A stretch of DNA of 64,000 nucleotides, taken from Drosophila miranda (Eukaryota > Arthropoda > Insecta > Diptera > Drosophilidae). This document shows, in pieces, positions 1 through 11,835 of this stretch. The DNA is taken from NCBI RefSeq assembly GCF_003369915.1, contig NC_046674.1, positions 7,378,001-7,442,000 on the forward strand, in the 5' to 3' direction. The notes below the pieces were generated by a model that was given only the letters and a program-made list of their open reading frames with translations, was not told the DNA's origin and did no database searches. Numbering within the stretch: the first letter of the stretch is position 1; the number at the start of each line of letters is the position of its first letter. Position numbers and translations under genes: made by a program.

Positions 1-2145
1 AGATAACTTCGAATGTACGCCCATTGGTTCGATCTCCCTAAAAGTGGAGACACACCGCACCACACTCAAAGTCTAAGGTTCGCAAACACACACACACACA
101 CACACAAAGGGGAACAGGGACAGAGGTCAACAGAGTTTACCTAACAAGTGATAAAATGTTACACATTAAAGCAAAAATAGTTCGCAACACTTTAAAAGAT
201 AGTTGGACGTTGGATATGCAATGACTGCGTCAATGAACTCAGCCACCGACCGAGGGGCGCTGCCGCATGTCGCGCGAAACCGATTGCAAGCTTGCGGAGA
301 CATACAGCAGGTTCTCTTTCTATTTGCAGCTTTTCGAATTCGTTCAGTGTACATCCAGTGGATGCTCAAGGAAAAAATGGCCATAATAAAAAGAAAAACA
401 TTTAGATTTAAACATTAAAAATGTACTACAATAAAAAGTAACGTACACTTTAAAATAAACGCAATGTATTCAACCTGTAGGAAATATATTAATCTTAAAA
501 TGTATGTGAAAGCATTATCTCTTTACGAATATTGTATTCGTAAACACGCTTTAATCTAAGTTTAACTATTTTAACCTCAGTGCTTTTTTCTCTGGGTGTA
601 GAATAGCTACAAAAAGGGAATGTACTGCCTGGTAGTACAGTCATCATGTCATGTCATGTCCTGTCCCCAGTCCCCAGTCCCCAGTCAACCCCCCCAGTAA
701 CCCTAACACGGGGAACGGAACCGGGACACACCCACTTCTTGCATGTCTTGTACGCGCTCCCCCTCTGGAGAAGGAGAAGCAGAAGGTTCCGTGTGTACTT
801 TGTACCTCAAACGGTATGGTATGGTATGGTATGGTATGGTATGGTATGTAGGGTAGGTATGTAAACCGGCGTACGATATCGTACTGTATTGGTTTGCACC
901 GCAGTTCTAATCAGTTTAATGACTTTAATGGCTGTTCTGTTTGAAACACCACTTCGGTGGTGTTGCTTTGGGGCTGCAGTGTGTCCAGTAACCCAATTCT
1001 ACGTGTAGTTCGCTCTTTAAATATATGCACTAAATGAATGTTCAAATGCAGCGATGGGATACGTACAGTACAAGCCCTCCATCGACGGAAAGCTCTCAAG
1101 TTTCAAGTGATACAAATTGGTACAGGCAAGCCGATCCGCTGATGGAAAGAGACCACTGTATGCCTCTGTATGCTTTACAATCAATCCCTCGCACATTTTT
1201 TCTTCTGAATCATGGCACAAATGATATCATAAGCAATTACGACCGGCCAGCCGAACAGTACTAAAAATATGTGTGTGGGGGGCATAAACACGAGTATAGT
1301 GTGTTTGGGGAGCGCTTTGCCTGGCCTGGGGCAATGTGGCTGTGGCGTGTTCGGATGATAAGGCGGCGGTGGCGGGCACCACAACAATGTTCATCCATAC
1401 ACACGCCGACAAACAGACGGACGGATGGCCTTTTCCGCGCTGAAGCCTCGTGGAGCATGGAGACAGTCAGTCCAGTCCACTGATAACGGAGCCGAACAGA
1501 CCGCTGTCTATACCTATACCGTGTAGGTATGTGCATAGCGATACAGCAGTTGCGATTTGATATCTACACCGAATCTGTGCACACAAACACGAAATCACAG
1601 AGCCTCAGAAGACTCGAAATCAAAAAATTAAGAGTACGCACGTGGAAGAGGGGTTACAACACCCCCGCCCTCCCAAAAAGATGACGCAGTTTGGTTTGAG
1701 ATCCAACAATCCCCCCCATACCGCTGCATTTTGGATTGTTGCGTTCAATTCACACCTTTCTGTACTTTTTTTTGATGGCTTTCGTCTCCGTGCGACATGT
1801 GCGTAAATATTTAAACGGCATCGCATCGCATCGCATCTCCACAAAACATTCAAGTGTAAAGTAAAGTTAACAACAACAAAAATAGCCGACAGATCCATCC
1901 ATCCATCCATCCATCCATAGACCCAATCCAATCCAAGGGCCAAGGGCCAAGCCTCTGTGCAACTCAAAGGGCGCGTGTGTGTGCATTGGAATGTCTCTCT
2001 GAATATTGCACTAGACTCGTAAACAAATATTTTCGGCTTGGAGTGGAGAAAAGGTTGAAGATTAAGGGGAGTGAAATTAAAAGTGGCTTGAAACCATCCA
2101 AAAACAGTTCACAGACAAGACGTGCAAATTATGATCTAACAAAAC
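1..2145. other. Intronic DNA of Baldspot, no gene seen
   Basis: This stretch should lie within the intron that follows the first Baldspot coding exon, because that gene runs leftwards. It holds only simple repeats: a CA run near 86-106, a GGTAT run near 816-848, and short CATC repeats near 1895-1918. The open frames on either strand are short, lack codon bias and resemble no family I know. I see no second Baldspot coding exon here. Confidence 0.5.
816..848 (+). repeat. GGTAT pentanucleotide microsatellite
   Basis: About six tandem copies of the pentamer GGTAT are visible directly. It is non-coding and lies in the presumed Baldspot intron. Confidence 0.85.
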
Positions 2146-3130
2146 AAAAACGTGGGGGAACGTTGTGAGTTGCTGCGGCGACCGCAACTCTACATTTATG
2201 TATACCCGATACATAGTCAGTATGGCTACATTGAGCGACAATGTGTGCGTGCGGGAGAGACAGAAAACGTGTCTGAACATGTCGTCGGGCGCTGCGTAGC
2301 CACTGCAAATTAATCTGTTCCTTTTGGCTATAAAATGATCCGATCTGATCCAGATCAGCAATCTCATAGATACGTTCATTCTCTATGATTGTGCGTATCT
2401 TGTATTCTCGTATCTTCAATATTGTGGATGCCACAGATTTTCGTCCTTTGCGGGGGCGGAAGGGGGTGTGGCGAAATTTTGAAACAAACTAGTCAAGGTC
2501 CGATATCTCATAAGTGTGGATAAAAAATTTGGTTGCTCTAGCTTTTATAGTCTCTGAGATCTAGGAACTTATATTTTGCAATAGGCAAAGCCGACCATGA
2601 AACCTGTGTGTTAGAGAGAGACAGAGCGAGATAGAATGAAATTGTTTTCTTGATTCTGCCTATAATAATTATACGATCTCGTTCAGATTTTACACTCTAG
2701 AACATATAGTCATCCTCTACGATACTGCTTTCTGTACTTTTCTGTTTTCTCGTATCTTTGAAATTGTGGATCCCAAAGATTTTCGCCATTTGTGAGGGCG
2801 GAAGTGGGCGGAGCAAAGTTTTGAAATATACTTTTAACAGTGACATATCACAGAAGTCTGGATACAAAACGTCGTTGCTCTAGCTCTTATAGTCTTTGAG
2901 CACTAGGCGCTGATAGGGACGGACAGACGGACGGACGGACAGACGGACAGACAGACAGACGGACAGACAGACAGACGGACAGACAGACATGGCTCAATGG
3001 ACTCGGCTATTGATGATCAATAATATATATACTTTATGGGGTCGGAAACGATTCCTTCTGGACGTTACACACATCCATTTTCACCACAAATCTAATATAC
3101 CCCAATACTCATTTTGAGTAGCGGGTATAA
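2146..3130 (+). mobile_element. DINE-1/mini-me-like non-autonomous Helentron, copy 1
   Basis: The element starts with an AAAAACG-GG block, then a small hairpin (GAGTTGC at 2167-2173 pairing with GCAACTC at 2184-2190), then a subterminal ATACCCGATAC block. It ends in GTAGCGGGTATAA, nearly the inverse of that block. Near the 3' end is a GACG/GACA tetranucleotide run (about 2921-2989), followed by a conserved block with GGGGTCGGAAACGATTCC. A GTCY-type proto-microsatellite beside a conserved core is the published hallmark of mini-me/DINE-1 elements. A block of roughly 300 bp (starting ATTTTCG near 2437 and again near 2777) is repeated inside. It has no coding capacity, as expected for a non-autonomous element. 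Confidence 0.75.
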
Positions 3131-3764
3131 CAAAATAGCCTGGAGTTTGGGAGGCCATACATGGCATGTCACGAGCGTAACTTAATTTGGCCACAAATCT
3201 TGATGACGACAATTAGAAATACAGGGACAGGGAGACGCAGCAGAGAGAAAACAAAAGGCAAACAACGCCAGAATTAAAACGAAACGAAACGAAACAATCG
3301 TCGAACACGAATACCCCCCAATTGAATCAATCGCAGCAGACAATCAGATGATGGTTTGCTTAAAATTTCCTCGAAAATTGCAGGAATGAAATGTTTTTAA
3401 AAGGTTTGGAATTAGTTGTCGTTTCCTTTCGGTTTTATCTCTGGCTCTTTGCATGTTCCGCCCGCTGTGTAAATCCTTTTCCCGTGATTTTTATTCGCAA
3501 GTGGAAGTGTGATTTGGCATTCGATTACCGGGAATTGTCCGGCGGAGTGGAGTGGAGTGGACTCTCGAGTGGCGGCATGCCTTGACGGCTTAAAATTAAG
3601 AGATTGATTAACTGTAATCTTATATAATTACATGACGGTGGTATGGTGGAACTCAGCGGCTGACCGCGATTACAACAATCAATCGCAGCACACTTGTGTG
3701 CTGGCAACAAATCAGACGAGAAATTTAATTAAATGACAGCAACGAAAATGCAAATCAAAGGGTA

Positions 3765-3985
3765 CTGATTCTCTACTGATACCCGACCGAAGGATACCCA
3801 CTAAAAGATAATAAGAGCTATACATACATATTTAGAAACCTTTCGGTATTCAAAACTCTGCTAAACGGATATGCCAATACACTGCACTCTACACTCTACA
3901 TTTAAATAATTGCCAGCCTCGTAAAATGGGAGTTCAATATACCCATATTCGCTGAGAGTACCCTGCATAAATATGTAGTTATGGC
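3765..3985. repeat. Possible decayed DINE-like fragment
   Basis: A block resembling the element's start (CTGATACCCGACCGAAGG) and, about 150 bp on, a block resembling its end (AATATACCCATATTCGCTGA, then GAGTACCCTG) occur in the expected order. No hairpin or GACR run is preserved. The match is by eye and weak. Confidence 0.3.
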
Positions 3986-4459
3986 TCTCCTCTCAGAAAA
4001 TTGAATGAAGTCAGCAGCCAGGCAAGCAGGGAGGCAGCAGTCTGCAGTTTGAGCGAGATAGAACTATTGCCTTTTGCCGGTAACTACCGCACATCGTACT
4101 GTGTTCTGTAGAGGGAGACAGAACAGCACTAAACTACCGTTCGTTGCCAGATGCTGCTACTGCTGCTGGTCAAAGTCAAATTTCTATGTGGGCGTTGGAG
4201 ATGTGTGAGCTTGCAATTAGTGGAGGGAAACAAAGGTTCGGTTCTTCCATCCCACAAGGGAGAGAAGATAGATGGTCAGAGAGAGAGAGAGAGAGAGAGA
4301 CAGAGAGGGGTAGAGAGAGGGCTGCCGCTCCAAGTCAAGGTTCAAGCAATGCAAAAGTTCTTGAGGCATGCGAATAATGCAGACTCTGCATCGAATGCAT
4401 AAGATGGGAGCTGGCAGGGAACACATGTTTCTCTTGTTTTGATGGTATATAAGACTCAC

Positions 4460-4641
4460 CTTGGACGATTTTGCATAAAGTGCTGACCACCGAATATCAC
4501 AAGCATATAGATGCCGCAGTAGTAGAACACCCATGTCCAGTTCTCCAGCATCCATTTGCGTGTCCGCTGGTGTATGAAATCGTTCTCGAAATCGAAAATA
4601 TACGAGTAGTTGGGCGTCACACTTATGTCCATGTTAATCAT
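4460..4641 (-). CDS. Baldspot: Baldspot (ELOVL6-type very-long-chain fatty-acid elongase), first coding exon, partial gene
   Basis: This is the N-terminal exon of an ELO-family elongase, an ER membrane enzyme that condenses malonyl-CoA with long-chain acyl-CoA. The 60 full codons read MINMDISVTPNYSY at the start and include WMLENW and a first hydrophobic segment (VFYYCGIYMLVIF) followed by GGQHFM. This matches vertebrate ELOVL6 (WMQENW ... FIFGGRHLM) and what I recall of Drosophila Baldspot. The exon ends in phase 2 at a strong donor, AAG followed by GTGAGT, just left of 4460. A 3' splice site (CCCCACAG on the minus strand, exon from about 4734) suggests the exon also carries 5'UTR. The catalytic HxxHH exon is not in the window, so the following intron exceeds 4.4 kb. 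Start is the first ATG; a second ATG lies three codons later. Confidence 0.85.
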
Positions 4642-4734
4642 TTTGGTGGGTGTGGTGGGTGGTCTTCTGCGTTGCGTCGCTGGTGGTGTTTATGTTTGGA
4701 TCGGGTTCTGGCTATGGTTCTGGTTCAAGTTAAG

Positions 4735-6355
4735 CTGTGGGGAGAGTAGATTTCAGATTCTCGATTAGATTGGTTTGTACTGTATATTGTATAATGTTAC
4801 ACGATGCCTTGCATTTTAATTCCACTCTCGGAATGGGGAACTTTTACAACCCAACCCGTTTTTCTAGGCTTCAACTTAAAGTGCGCGCATAAATTTCCCT
4901 CGGACCGAACTCAGATTACGACCTTCCTTTCCCCTTTGGTCCACCACCTGACACCTCCTTCCCATGGATTCCATTGATTTTGCAAAAATAAATCCGTTCT
5001 CCCACCAGCATCAACATCAGCACTCTCTCCCTCTATCTCGCTCTGCCGCCTGCAGACGCCCGCACAAGTGCATCCCATTCATGAATGGCGTGGCGCACAC
5101 TTTATGGTCATCTTCCTTTTCACACCTCACCATCATCTCGCCGTGCGTACATACATATGTAGATACACAAACAACTATCACTAGAGGGGCAGGCAGGCAG
5201 GCGATTGGGTGGGTGGTGTGGTGGTGGTGGTGGTGGGAGAGCGACAGTCTGGTGGCCATCTCTCTCTCGTGCGAAAAAGAACTTTAAGAGAGTGCACATA
5301 AGCAGGTGCCGGTGGCAGCGGGCTGCCAGCAGAAGGGAGTGGAAGGGACCGGAGGGAGGGGAAATATGCCTAATTGCATGCCAGACACGCGACTTCACAC
5401 ACATGCCACACACATACTCTATCTCACTCTCACACAAACGCAGTCATTTCAATTTGTTGTAAGCTTCGCTTTTAACGGCAGCCAAGCACCGCAAAGCTTT
5501 AACATATCCGGTTTTTTTTCGCCAGTAGCTGCGCGAGCGCTTTCATAAATTTCTAGTGAAATTTTTGAACGTGGGCCCTAGCGGTTTTTGGGACTGTTTT
5601 ATTTTATGCTTTGAAAAAACATCACACCATTATTTATGCCGGAGCTCTGCTCCCCTCTCTTTCTCTCTCCCACACACTCATCTACATATGTTGCAAAAAA
5701 CACGCGTTCTGTTTTACATTCATCTTCTTGCTCTTGTTTGCTCGTTCTCTCTCTCCCATTTTTTCAGTCGAAATGTGATGCTACGAATACGATGTAATCG
5801 ATTTAAACACACAAACATGGAATATGTACGGATAAAAATACACGTTAAATCAGCAAAAAGCCTGGCGAATTCTCTGCTCTCTTTCACTCTCTTTTATCTT
5901 GCGACAGCATCGTGCAGTCTCAACAGGAAACAAAAAAAAACGAAGCAAAACCACCACAAAAAAACATCAACGAGTGCACCGGCGACACGAGATAGGATTG
6001 GAATTGGGAACATTTGTAACTAAAACAAACACTGTTCTACCGATATTTACTTTCGAACTGATATTATTCGCAATATCAATATGCCCTGCGAAAGCCAAAT
6101 TTGTTATTGGGCGTTCAACGCACGAGCTACACTTTTATACACTTTTTCCCCAGTAACTCTCTCTCTGGCGGCACGCAACGGCCCGCGAAAACGGTCTGCA
6201 CGGGGTGGAATCGAAAAAATAATGCGGCGAGCGGTGGGTGGCAAGGCCATTCATTTTGCCGCTCTGTTTTGTGCTTAACCCACTTAGCCCCCCTCAATAA
6301 GACAGGTGAACCACTTCGGTTCAACCGCGAGAAATAATACTGTTTGTAAAATCTT
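4735..6355. other. Upstream/5'UTR-intron DNA of Baldspot, no coding gene seen
   Basis: CT/GA-rich runs (for example near 5640-5760) and a GTGGTGG-rich tract near 5205-5236 dominate. The open frames on both strands come from these low-complexity tracts. Baldspot non-coding exons and promoter probably lie here, but no motif decides the start site. Confidence 0.4.
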
Positions 6356-6369
6356 TCTGAAGATCCATC

Positions 6370-6545
6370 CCACCCTTCCTCCTTAATTACAAAAAAAAAC
6401 TCTATAATTGCACCTGAATTGCGCTTAAAGCTTCATAATTTTCGTAGGAATATTCAAATACCCGCCTGGTCAAAAATGGGTTAATTAGTCGGAGATCGTA
6501 TTCCTCAATTTTGATATTCTGTCTTATATAACTTTATAACTAGGA
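6370..6545 (+). repeat. Unnamed dispersed repeat, copy B
   Basis: This block aligns by eye with 40390-40560: TTAATTAC plus an A-run, CACCTGAA-TGCGC, TGGTCA-AA-TGGGTTA, TATTCCT and GATAT in the same order and spacing. There are no obvious terminal repeats or coding capacity. The other copies are at 8455-8515 (fragment), 11420-11510 (opposite strand) and 40390-40560. I cannot name the family. Confidence 0.55.
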
Positions 6546-6670
6546 CCTTCAGCGATAAAAATTGAATTTTATTCGTCTGATGGATCGATTTTGTACAACA
6601 TTGGTTAGTTTTAAGGACTCCCCTTTATTAGATTGCGTCTAAGATACGGTTTAAACTACTAAGGCCAACA

Positions 6671-7717
6671 AAAAACGAGGTGGAACGTTGTGAGTTGCTG
6701 CGGACACCGCAACTCTACAGTTATACCCGATACTAAGTCAGTATGGCTCTCCTCCGGCAGACGCCGCTAATATTAAACGACACGACAAAGAGTGCGTGCG
6801 AGAGAGACAGAAAATCAGTCTGAGCGTGACGTCGGGCGCTGCGTAGCCACTGAAAATTGATTTCTTGCTTTTGGCTACAAAAATGATCCGATCTGATCCA
6901 GATTCAGCAATCTGATAGACATGGTCATTATATATAGATATGGATGCAACAGATTTTCGTCCTTTGTGGGGGCGGAAGGGGGTGGGGCGAAATTCTGAGA
7001 TATACGTTTTATAGTGAGATCTAACAGAAGTGCGGATAGTCTCTGAGATTTGTGGATCCCCAGAATTTTCGTCCTTTGCGGGGGCGAAAGGGGGTGTGGC
7101 GAAATTTGGACACGAAACGGTCAAGGTCCGATATCACAGGAGTGTGGATACCAAATTTGGTTGCTCTGGCTCTTATAGGTTCTGAGATCCTTGAACTCAT
7201 ATTTTGCAATTGGCAAAACCGACCATGAAACCTGTGTGTTAGAGAGAGACAGAGCGAGAAAGAATGAAATTGTTTTCTTGATTCTGGCTATAATAATTAT
7301 ACGATCTGGTTGAGATTTTACACTCTAGAACATATAGTCATCCTCTACGATTCTACGTTTTTGGTTTTATCGTATCTTTAAAAATGTAGATGCCACAGAT
7401 TTTCGTCCTTTGTGGGGGCGGAAGTGGGCGGGGCGAAGTTTTGAAATATACTTGTAGCAGTGACATATCACAGAAGTCTGGATCCAAAACATCGTTGCTC
7501 TAGATCTTATAGTCTTTGAGCACTAGGCGCTGAAGGGGACGGACAGACGGACGGACGGACGGACGGACAGACAGGGCTCAATCGACTCGGCTATTGATGC
7601 TGATCCAGAATATATATACTTTATGGGGTCGGAAACGATTCCTTGTGGACGTTACACACATCCACTTTTACCACAAATCTAATATACCCCAATACTCATT
7701 TTGAGTATCGGGTATAA
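6671..7717 (+). mobile_element. DINE-1/mini-me-like non-autonomous Helentron, copy 2
   Basis: It is collinear with copy 1 at 2146-3130: the same AAAAACGAGG start, the GAGTTGC/GCAACTC hairpin, and subterminal TTATACCCGATACT matched by the inverse ATACTC...GAGTATCGGGTATAA at the end. The internal block beginning ATTTTCGTCC is repeated. A short GACG run lies near 7538-7574 before the conserved core with GGGGTCGGAAACGATTCC. The inverted ends are cleaner than in copy 1, suggesting a younger copy. Confidence 0.8.
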
Positions 7718-7918
7718 TTAGAGCGTGTAACAACATTGTTGCAGGTCAACAGGATTCAGCTACGGTTATGGACATTTGTATATCCTATATCCTTAGATAA
7801 TTTAACAAGTCTCTTTTCCAAGCTGCTTTGAAACTTAAATTATACCTTTTCCATATATAGTAGATATCTCGAGCCCAATACCAATTCTGGGTCTCCTTAA
7901 GAAGACCATTAACTGCAA

Positions 7919-7988
7919 ATTTCGTTGAGATAGAATGAGACTGACTAGTTTCTGCATTCATTGAAGCCTGAGATGACAAACATTTCCT
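7919..7988 (-). repeat. Left arm of an inverted repeat flanking the Ulp1-like locus
   Basis: On the minus strand this reads through CAATGAATGCAGAAACTAGT and CAGTCTC. The same block occurs on the plus strand at 11271-11345. The best-matching core is about 35 bp, with weaker similarity on both sides. A 68-codon minus-strand frame (7785-7991) covers this arm, but I recognise no domain in it. Confidence 0.6.
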
Positions 7989-8454
7989 CATTCTATAATA
8001 TCCTTGACCCTAGGGTATATGCAGAAAGCAAACTTATTTGTTTTCAGCTGGAATTTGAAATTTATCGCATATTTTATCTGAAATTCTAGAGATGCGCAAA
8101 GTGTGGATCTCAACTTCGAGAATTTTTCTACATTTGACATGTATATACATTTTGCTACATGTAATAAACGTTACAGCATGGCCAATAACCGATTTGAAGA
8201 GTTGCTTGGCAATGGGAATTTTTGAGCGCGAAGTTTGAAAAAGCATGTTTTGTGCAGAGTGCTTCTCAATCCGCGGAACATGTTGCTGGTCCATAGAAAT
8301 GTAATGTTGCCAACGGTAATAACGTTGAGACTCAGACTCATTGCTGTAAACCGATTCACACCGATTCAAAGTGATTTAAAGTGGCAAAGTGAGCTAAAAA
8401 CCGATTGGATGAGAAAAATATATATACACCGAAATATAGTGTCTCATTATCAAA

Positions 8455-8515
8455 ATATATTTGTATATTCACATATTCCTTGATTTTGATATCCTGTTTA
8501 ATATTACTGAAAAGC
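8455..8515 (+). repeat. Fragment of the unnamed dispersed repeat, copy C
   Basis: TATTCCTTGATTTTGATATC followed by CTGTTTAATATTA matches the 3' portion of copies A (near 40520) and B (near 6512). Only this end is preserved. Confidence 0.4.
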
Positions 8516-8801
8516 TGAGTGTCAAGATACTCAGTCAATGTATTGCAATGTGACATGTAAGCTACATGCAAAATGTATGATGTCAAATCGATATCTGACA
8601 AAAGTTCGACGCCACATGTAAATGATCGGTTTCTCATTCGACAAAAGCGCTTCGCTTCAATTTATCTTGTATTGATATTGGCTTCCAACGAAAAAGTTCC
8701 GCCAAATCTTATTTGCTACGATAGTTACTAGAGCAGTTCCTTTGCCGGCAACATGCGGGCGGTTCAAATGAACAGAACAACAATCGTCATCGGCTTTAAT
8801 A

Positions 8802-9915
8802 TTGTTATGTATTCAAAATAAACGTAACCGCCGAATTCAACATCCATTTATATCACATAAATACCGATGTGGACGTGAAATAACAGAAGAGGAGGCTGTC
8901 AAACAGATACTACAGTCCTACCAGTCAACGGCTCGAGAAGAAGTTGTGCAGCAGAGCCTCTCAACCGGGCCTCAGCAGGAGGCCGTCGAAGAGAATCTGC
9001 AGTCCCACCAGCACACGGCTGGAGAAGAGTTTCTGCAGCAGAGTCGCCATCCAATCGAACAGTAGCAGCCAGATGCCGTGTCTGTACTAAATTTGCGGAC
9101 AGAGGCGGCGCTGTCATTGTCCCTTCCTGAACAGGCACTGTCACTGTTTTTTCATGAAGAGGCACTTGCTGGCCCCGCACCGCAGATCTCGTGGAATCGC
9201 CACAGTCTGGTCCTTACCCAGCCATTGATGCCGTTGAGAAGAAAACAAAGGGAACCCAAACGGATTTTGACGAAGGAAATTTTGAGGTTCTAGATCCAGG
9301 TCAAGAACAAGAACAGAAGCGCGTCATCGTTGAGGACCTTTACCAGGCTCTATATCGCATTGGAGCGACTATCAAGCGATTTTCAAAGACTCCCAGAACC
9401 AAAAACCTGATCGACATTGCATAAGCAAGGACAGACTCATTGAGCTGTGGTAGAGGCTGCTGGCGGAGTCGGAGCACTAGCTGACCCCCGACTAGTTGCC
9501 CCCATTGATAGCCTTGCACGAGGACATTGCGTTCGCCCAGAAACTTGCAAGCGATTCGATGAGCTTGGAGTTCTTGAACAAACTGCGTAACCTCTTCAGC
9601 TGGACACATGCGAAAGATGGACCTGCCACTGAAGTAGCCGGAACCGGCGACGGTTCCTCCAAGCAGCGAAGAGCGTCGCGTGGCAGCTGGCACCGGCACC
9701 GGCGACGGAACTGAAACCCCAGCACCATATTTCTACGATACTTGAAGGAAGCGTTCATAAGTATTTCAACTAATTCTCCTCAACAACCTAGTATTTATTG
9801 TCCTTTGCTTTGAATTAGTTGTAGTGCCGAAAAACAAGAGAGCTCCTATTTTTTCAAGTATCGCCTTGTGGACAGCATGTTTTTTGGTAGCGTCTTCCGA
9901 TAGCAAGCAGGAACA
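8802..9915 (+). pseudogene. Decayed N-terminal region of a Ulp1-like gene
   Basis: Coding-like sequence continues for about 1.1 kb upstream of the intact Ulp1 catalytic exons but is broken. It reads in one frame to a TAG at 9063-9065, shifts frame near 9190, and shifts again near 9424. It then meets three in-frame TAG codons (9451-9453, 9478-9480, 9493-9495) and changes frame at least twice more before 9915. Between the breaks the peptides look authentic: acidic and Gln-rich segments, KGTQTDFDEGNFEVLDPG, and LHEDIAFAQKLASDSMSLEF. At 9914 the frame leads to a good donor (ACA then GTGAGT) that joins in frame to the acceptor at 9975. The ancestor was therefore a spliced, full-length gene. It could be a pseudogenised 5' half or a gene with remodelled exons. 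Confidence 0.6.
8889..9062 (+). repeat. Two tandem 29-codon Gln/Glu-rich units
   Basis: EEAVKQILQSYQSTAREEVV and QEAVEENLQSHQHTAGEEFL are two diverged copies with an 87-bp period, lying in one frame. They belong to the N-terminal part of the decayed Ulp1-like locus. Confidence 0.7.
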
Positions 9916-9952
9916 GTGAGTGGAGGATAAAGAGAGAGTTTTTGAATAGTTT

Positions 9953-10891
9953 ATGATTATGTGTTGCTTCCTTAGGTCTGCGGCAAGCAAAACAGAGTAT
10001 CAGGAAGAAGTCCAGGCAATGCAGCACTTCAGCGGCCTATTCTTTCGCGATGATTTCGAGAAGGAAACTGATTTTATTCCAATCACCGATGAGCAGTTGC
10101 AGGAGCTGCAAGACATAGTGACAGGCCCAGACAATGCTGTAAGCACTGCCATCTATAATATATCTATATGCAGATTTCTGATTCGAATAGGATCACTGTC
10201 TCGCTCCATTCCATGCCAAATTACCTCACCCTTCTAATGCATGCGTCTGTCCTGTTCTGATCTGATCTGTTTGCAGCCTCTTATCAGAATATATTCGCTT
10301 ACAATTACTAAAAAAGATATTCGCACACTGACCGACCTCAGCTGGATGAACGACACAGTGATCAATTTCTATATGAATCTGCTCATCGAACGTTCGCAGC
10401 AGAAGGAGGGAATTCTGCCCAGTGTCTACAGCATGAGCACAGTCTTTCTGGGACGCGTCTTCGAGGTCGGGTTCGATGGTGTGAAGCGCTGGACGCGTAA
10501 GATTGATGTGCTCAGCAAGGACATCATTCTAGTGCCTGTGCACTGCAATCTTATTCATTGGTGCATGGCCATCATACACTTGAAAAATAAGACTATCTTC
10601 TACTACGATTCGCTTGGAAATCCGAATGACATCGTCCTGGATGTCCTTAAGAACTACATTATTGCCGAGTCGCTAGACAAGCGCAAGGTGCAGTACGACT
10701 TGAGCGGCTTTAGGATTGAAAATGTGTTGAATGGTCCGCAACAAACGAACGGATCAGACTGCGGTGTGTTTTGCTGTATGACAGCCGAATATATAACTCG
10801 GGGAAAGCCGCTGACATTCAATCAGGAGCACATGAGCTATTTTCGTAAGAAAATGATACTGGAGATTGTTCATGGGCAGCTGTGGAAATAG
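9953..10891 (+). CDS. Ulp1-like SUMO protease (C48 peptidase), intact catalytic part of a duplicate
   Basis: This is a cysteine protease of the Ulp1/SENP family, which matures SUMO precursors and removes SUMO from targets. Exons 9953-10138 and 10277-10891 are joined in phase 0 across a GT..AG intron of 138 bp. From the ATG at 9953 they give 266 residues without interruption. The catalytic set is complete: His in IHWCMAIIH, Asp in YYDSLGNP, Gln in GPQQTNGSDCG and Cys in DCGVFCC. DLSWMNDTVINFYMNLL matches the family's substrate-binding start. An AATAAA lies at 10952. The ATG at 9953 falls in what was probably an intron (9916-9975) of the parent gene, so the true start is uncertain. In D. melanogaster Ulp1 is X-linked on another element, so this is most likely a duplicate. 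The retained introns argue against a retrocopy. Confidence 0.75.
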
Positions 10892-11270
10892 TACTCGCCA
10901 ATAGTACTACAGTCTCCTCACCCTACAAGCTGCACCCTTATGGAATTAAGCAATAAAAAAGAAAAAACGAATAGAGTTAGACATAGAATTCTTTTGCAGG
11001 AGCGCTTCCCAAGCACACACTACACAAATGAAACTGATCTGATCCCATCCCTTTGTTGAACAAAAACTTCTACAAGTTACTAAATCTATGGTCCATGAAC
11101 CAAAGATAGCTCCACATAATTAAACGTGAATACACATTAATTAATACATGCGAATAACAATATAAATAACATACTTTAAGCAAACAAGAAATATAATATG
11201 TAACAATAATACACAAATGTATAATATAAATTATTTAAACACAAATCTGTAATAAGTGACTTCGATTTGA

Positions 11271-11345
11271 TGTTTGTCAGCGCAGGCTCCAATGAATGCA
11301 GAAACTAGTCAGTCTCTGTTTCAAAGATATTAACGACATTTTGCG
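11271..11345 (+). repeat. Right arm of the inverted repeat flanking the Ulp1-like locus
   Basis: It carries ATGTTTGTCA, CAATGAATGCAGAAACTAGT and CAGTCTC in the same order as the minus-strand reading of 7919-7988. The two arms face each other across about 3.3 kb that includes the whole Ulp1-like locus. Confidence 0.6.
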
Positions 11346-11419
11346 TGTTCAGGTGTGGAAGTCCTAGCTAGCTAGTACTATCAAATCGAATATCAAAATC
11401 GACGAATGAAACCATATGA

Positions 11420-11510
11420 AACCAATCCTTGACGGACACCGAAAATAATGTAAATTTAGCAATTTTAGCGCAGTTCAGGTGAAAGATATCGAGGGGTGTT
11501 TTGTAAGTAA
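11420..11510 (-). repeat. Unnamed dispersed repeat, copy D (inverted)
   Basis: Read on the minus strand it contains GATATCTTTCACCTGAACTG followed by CGCTAAAATT, matching copy A (GATATCTGTCACCTGAACTG then CGCTGAAATT near 40410-40440). Confidence 0.55.
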
Positions 11511-11835
11511 AGAAGAAGCACAAGATGGATCTGATCTACAAGAAGAATTGAAAATCAGTAATAATTGCCGCCATTTACCTCAAGTCGTTGAACTGTTTAA
11601 ATATAGGGGTCTTAAATGGTCAAGTTCCCCTTCAGGTGTCGCTTTTGGTAGTTACATAAAATTGTTGCTAAATTGTGGCAAATGTGTAGTTGGCGTGTAG
11701 TTCGCATGTAAGGAAACTAATTTAGTGGAAATTGCTGTTGACCCTTTCTGCTTAAGGCCCGTTTTTATAAACAATGTAAACAAAATTAAAACTTGATTCA
11801 TTAATCATATAAAAATATGAGAGCTATACAAAATA

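Noticed and set aside
1620..1967. 115-codon minus-strand frame near the left edge
   Set aside because: Contains repeats from a CATC microsatellite (MDGWMDGWMD) and has no family match.
4217..4555. Minus-strand frame overlapping the Baldspot exon in another frame
   Set aside because: It includes a long Ser-Leu run from a GA repeat. The Baldspot frame explains the conserved part.
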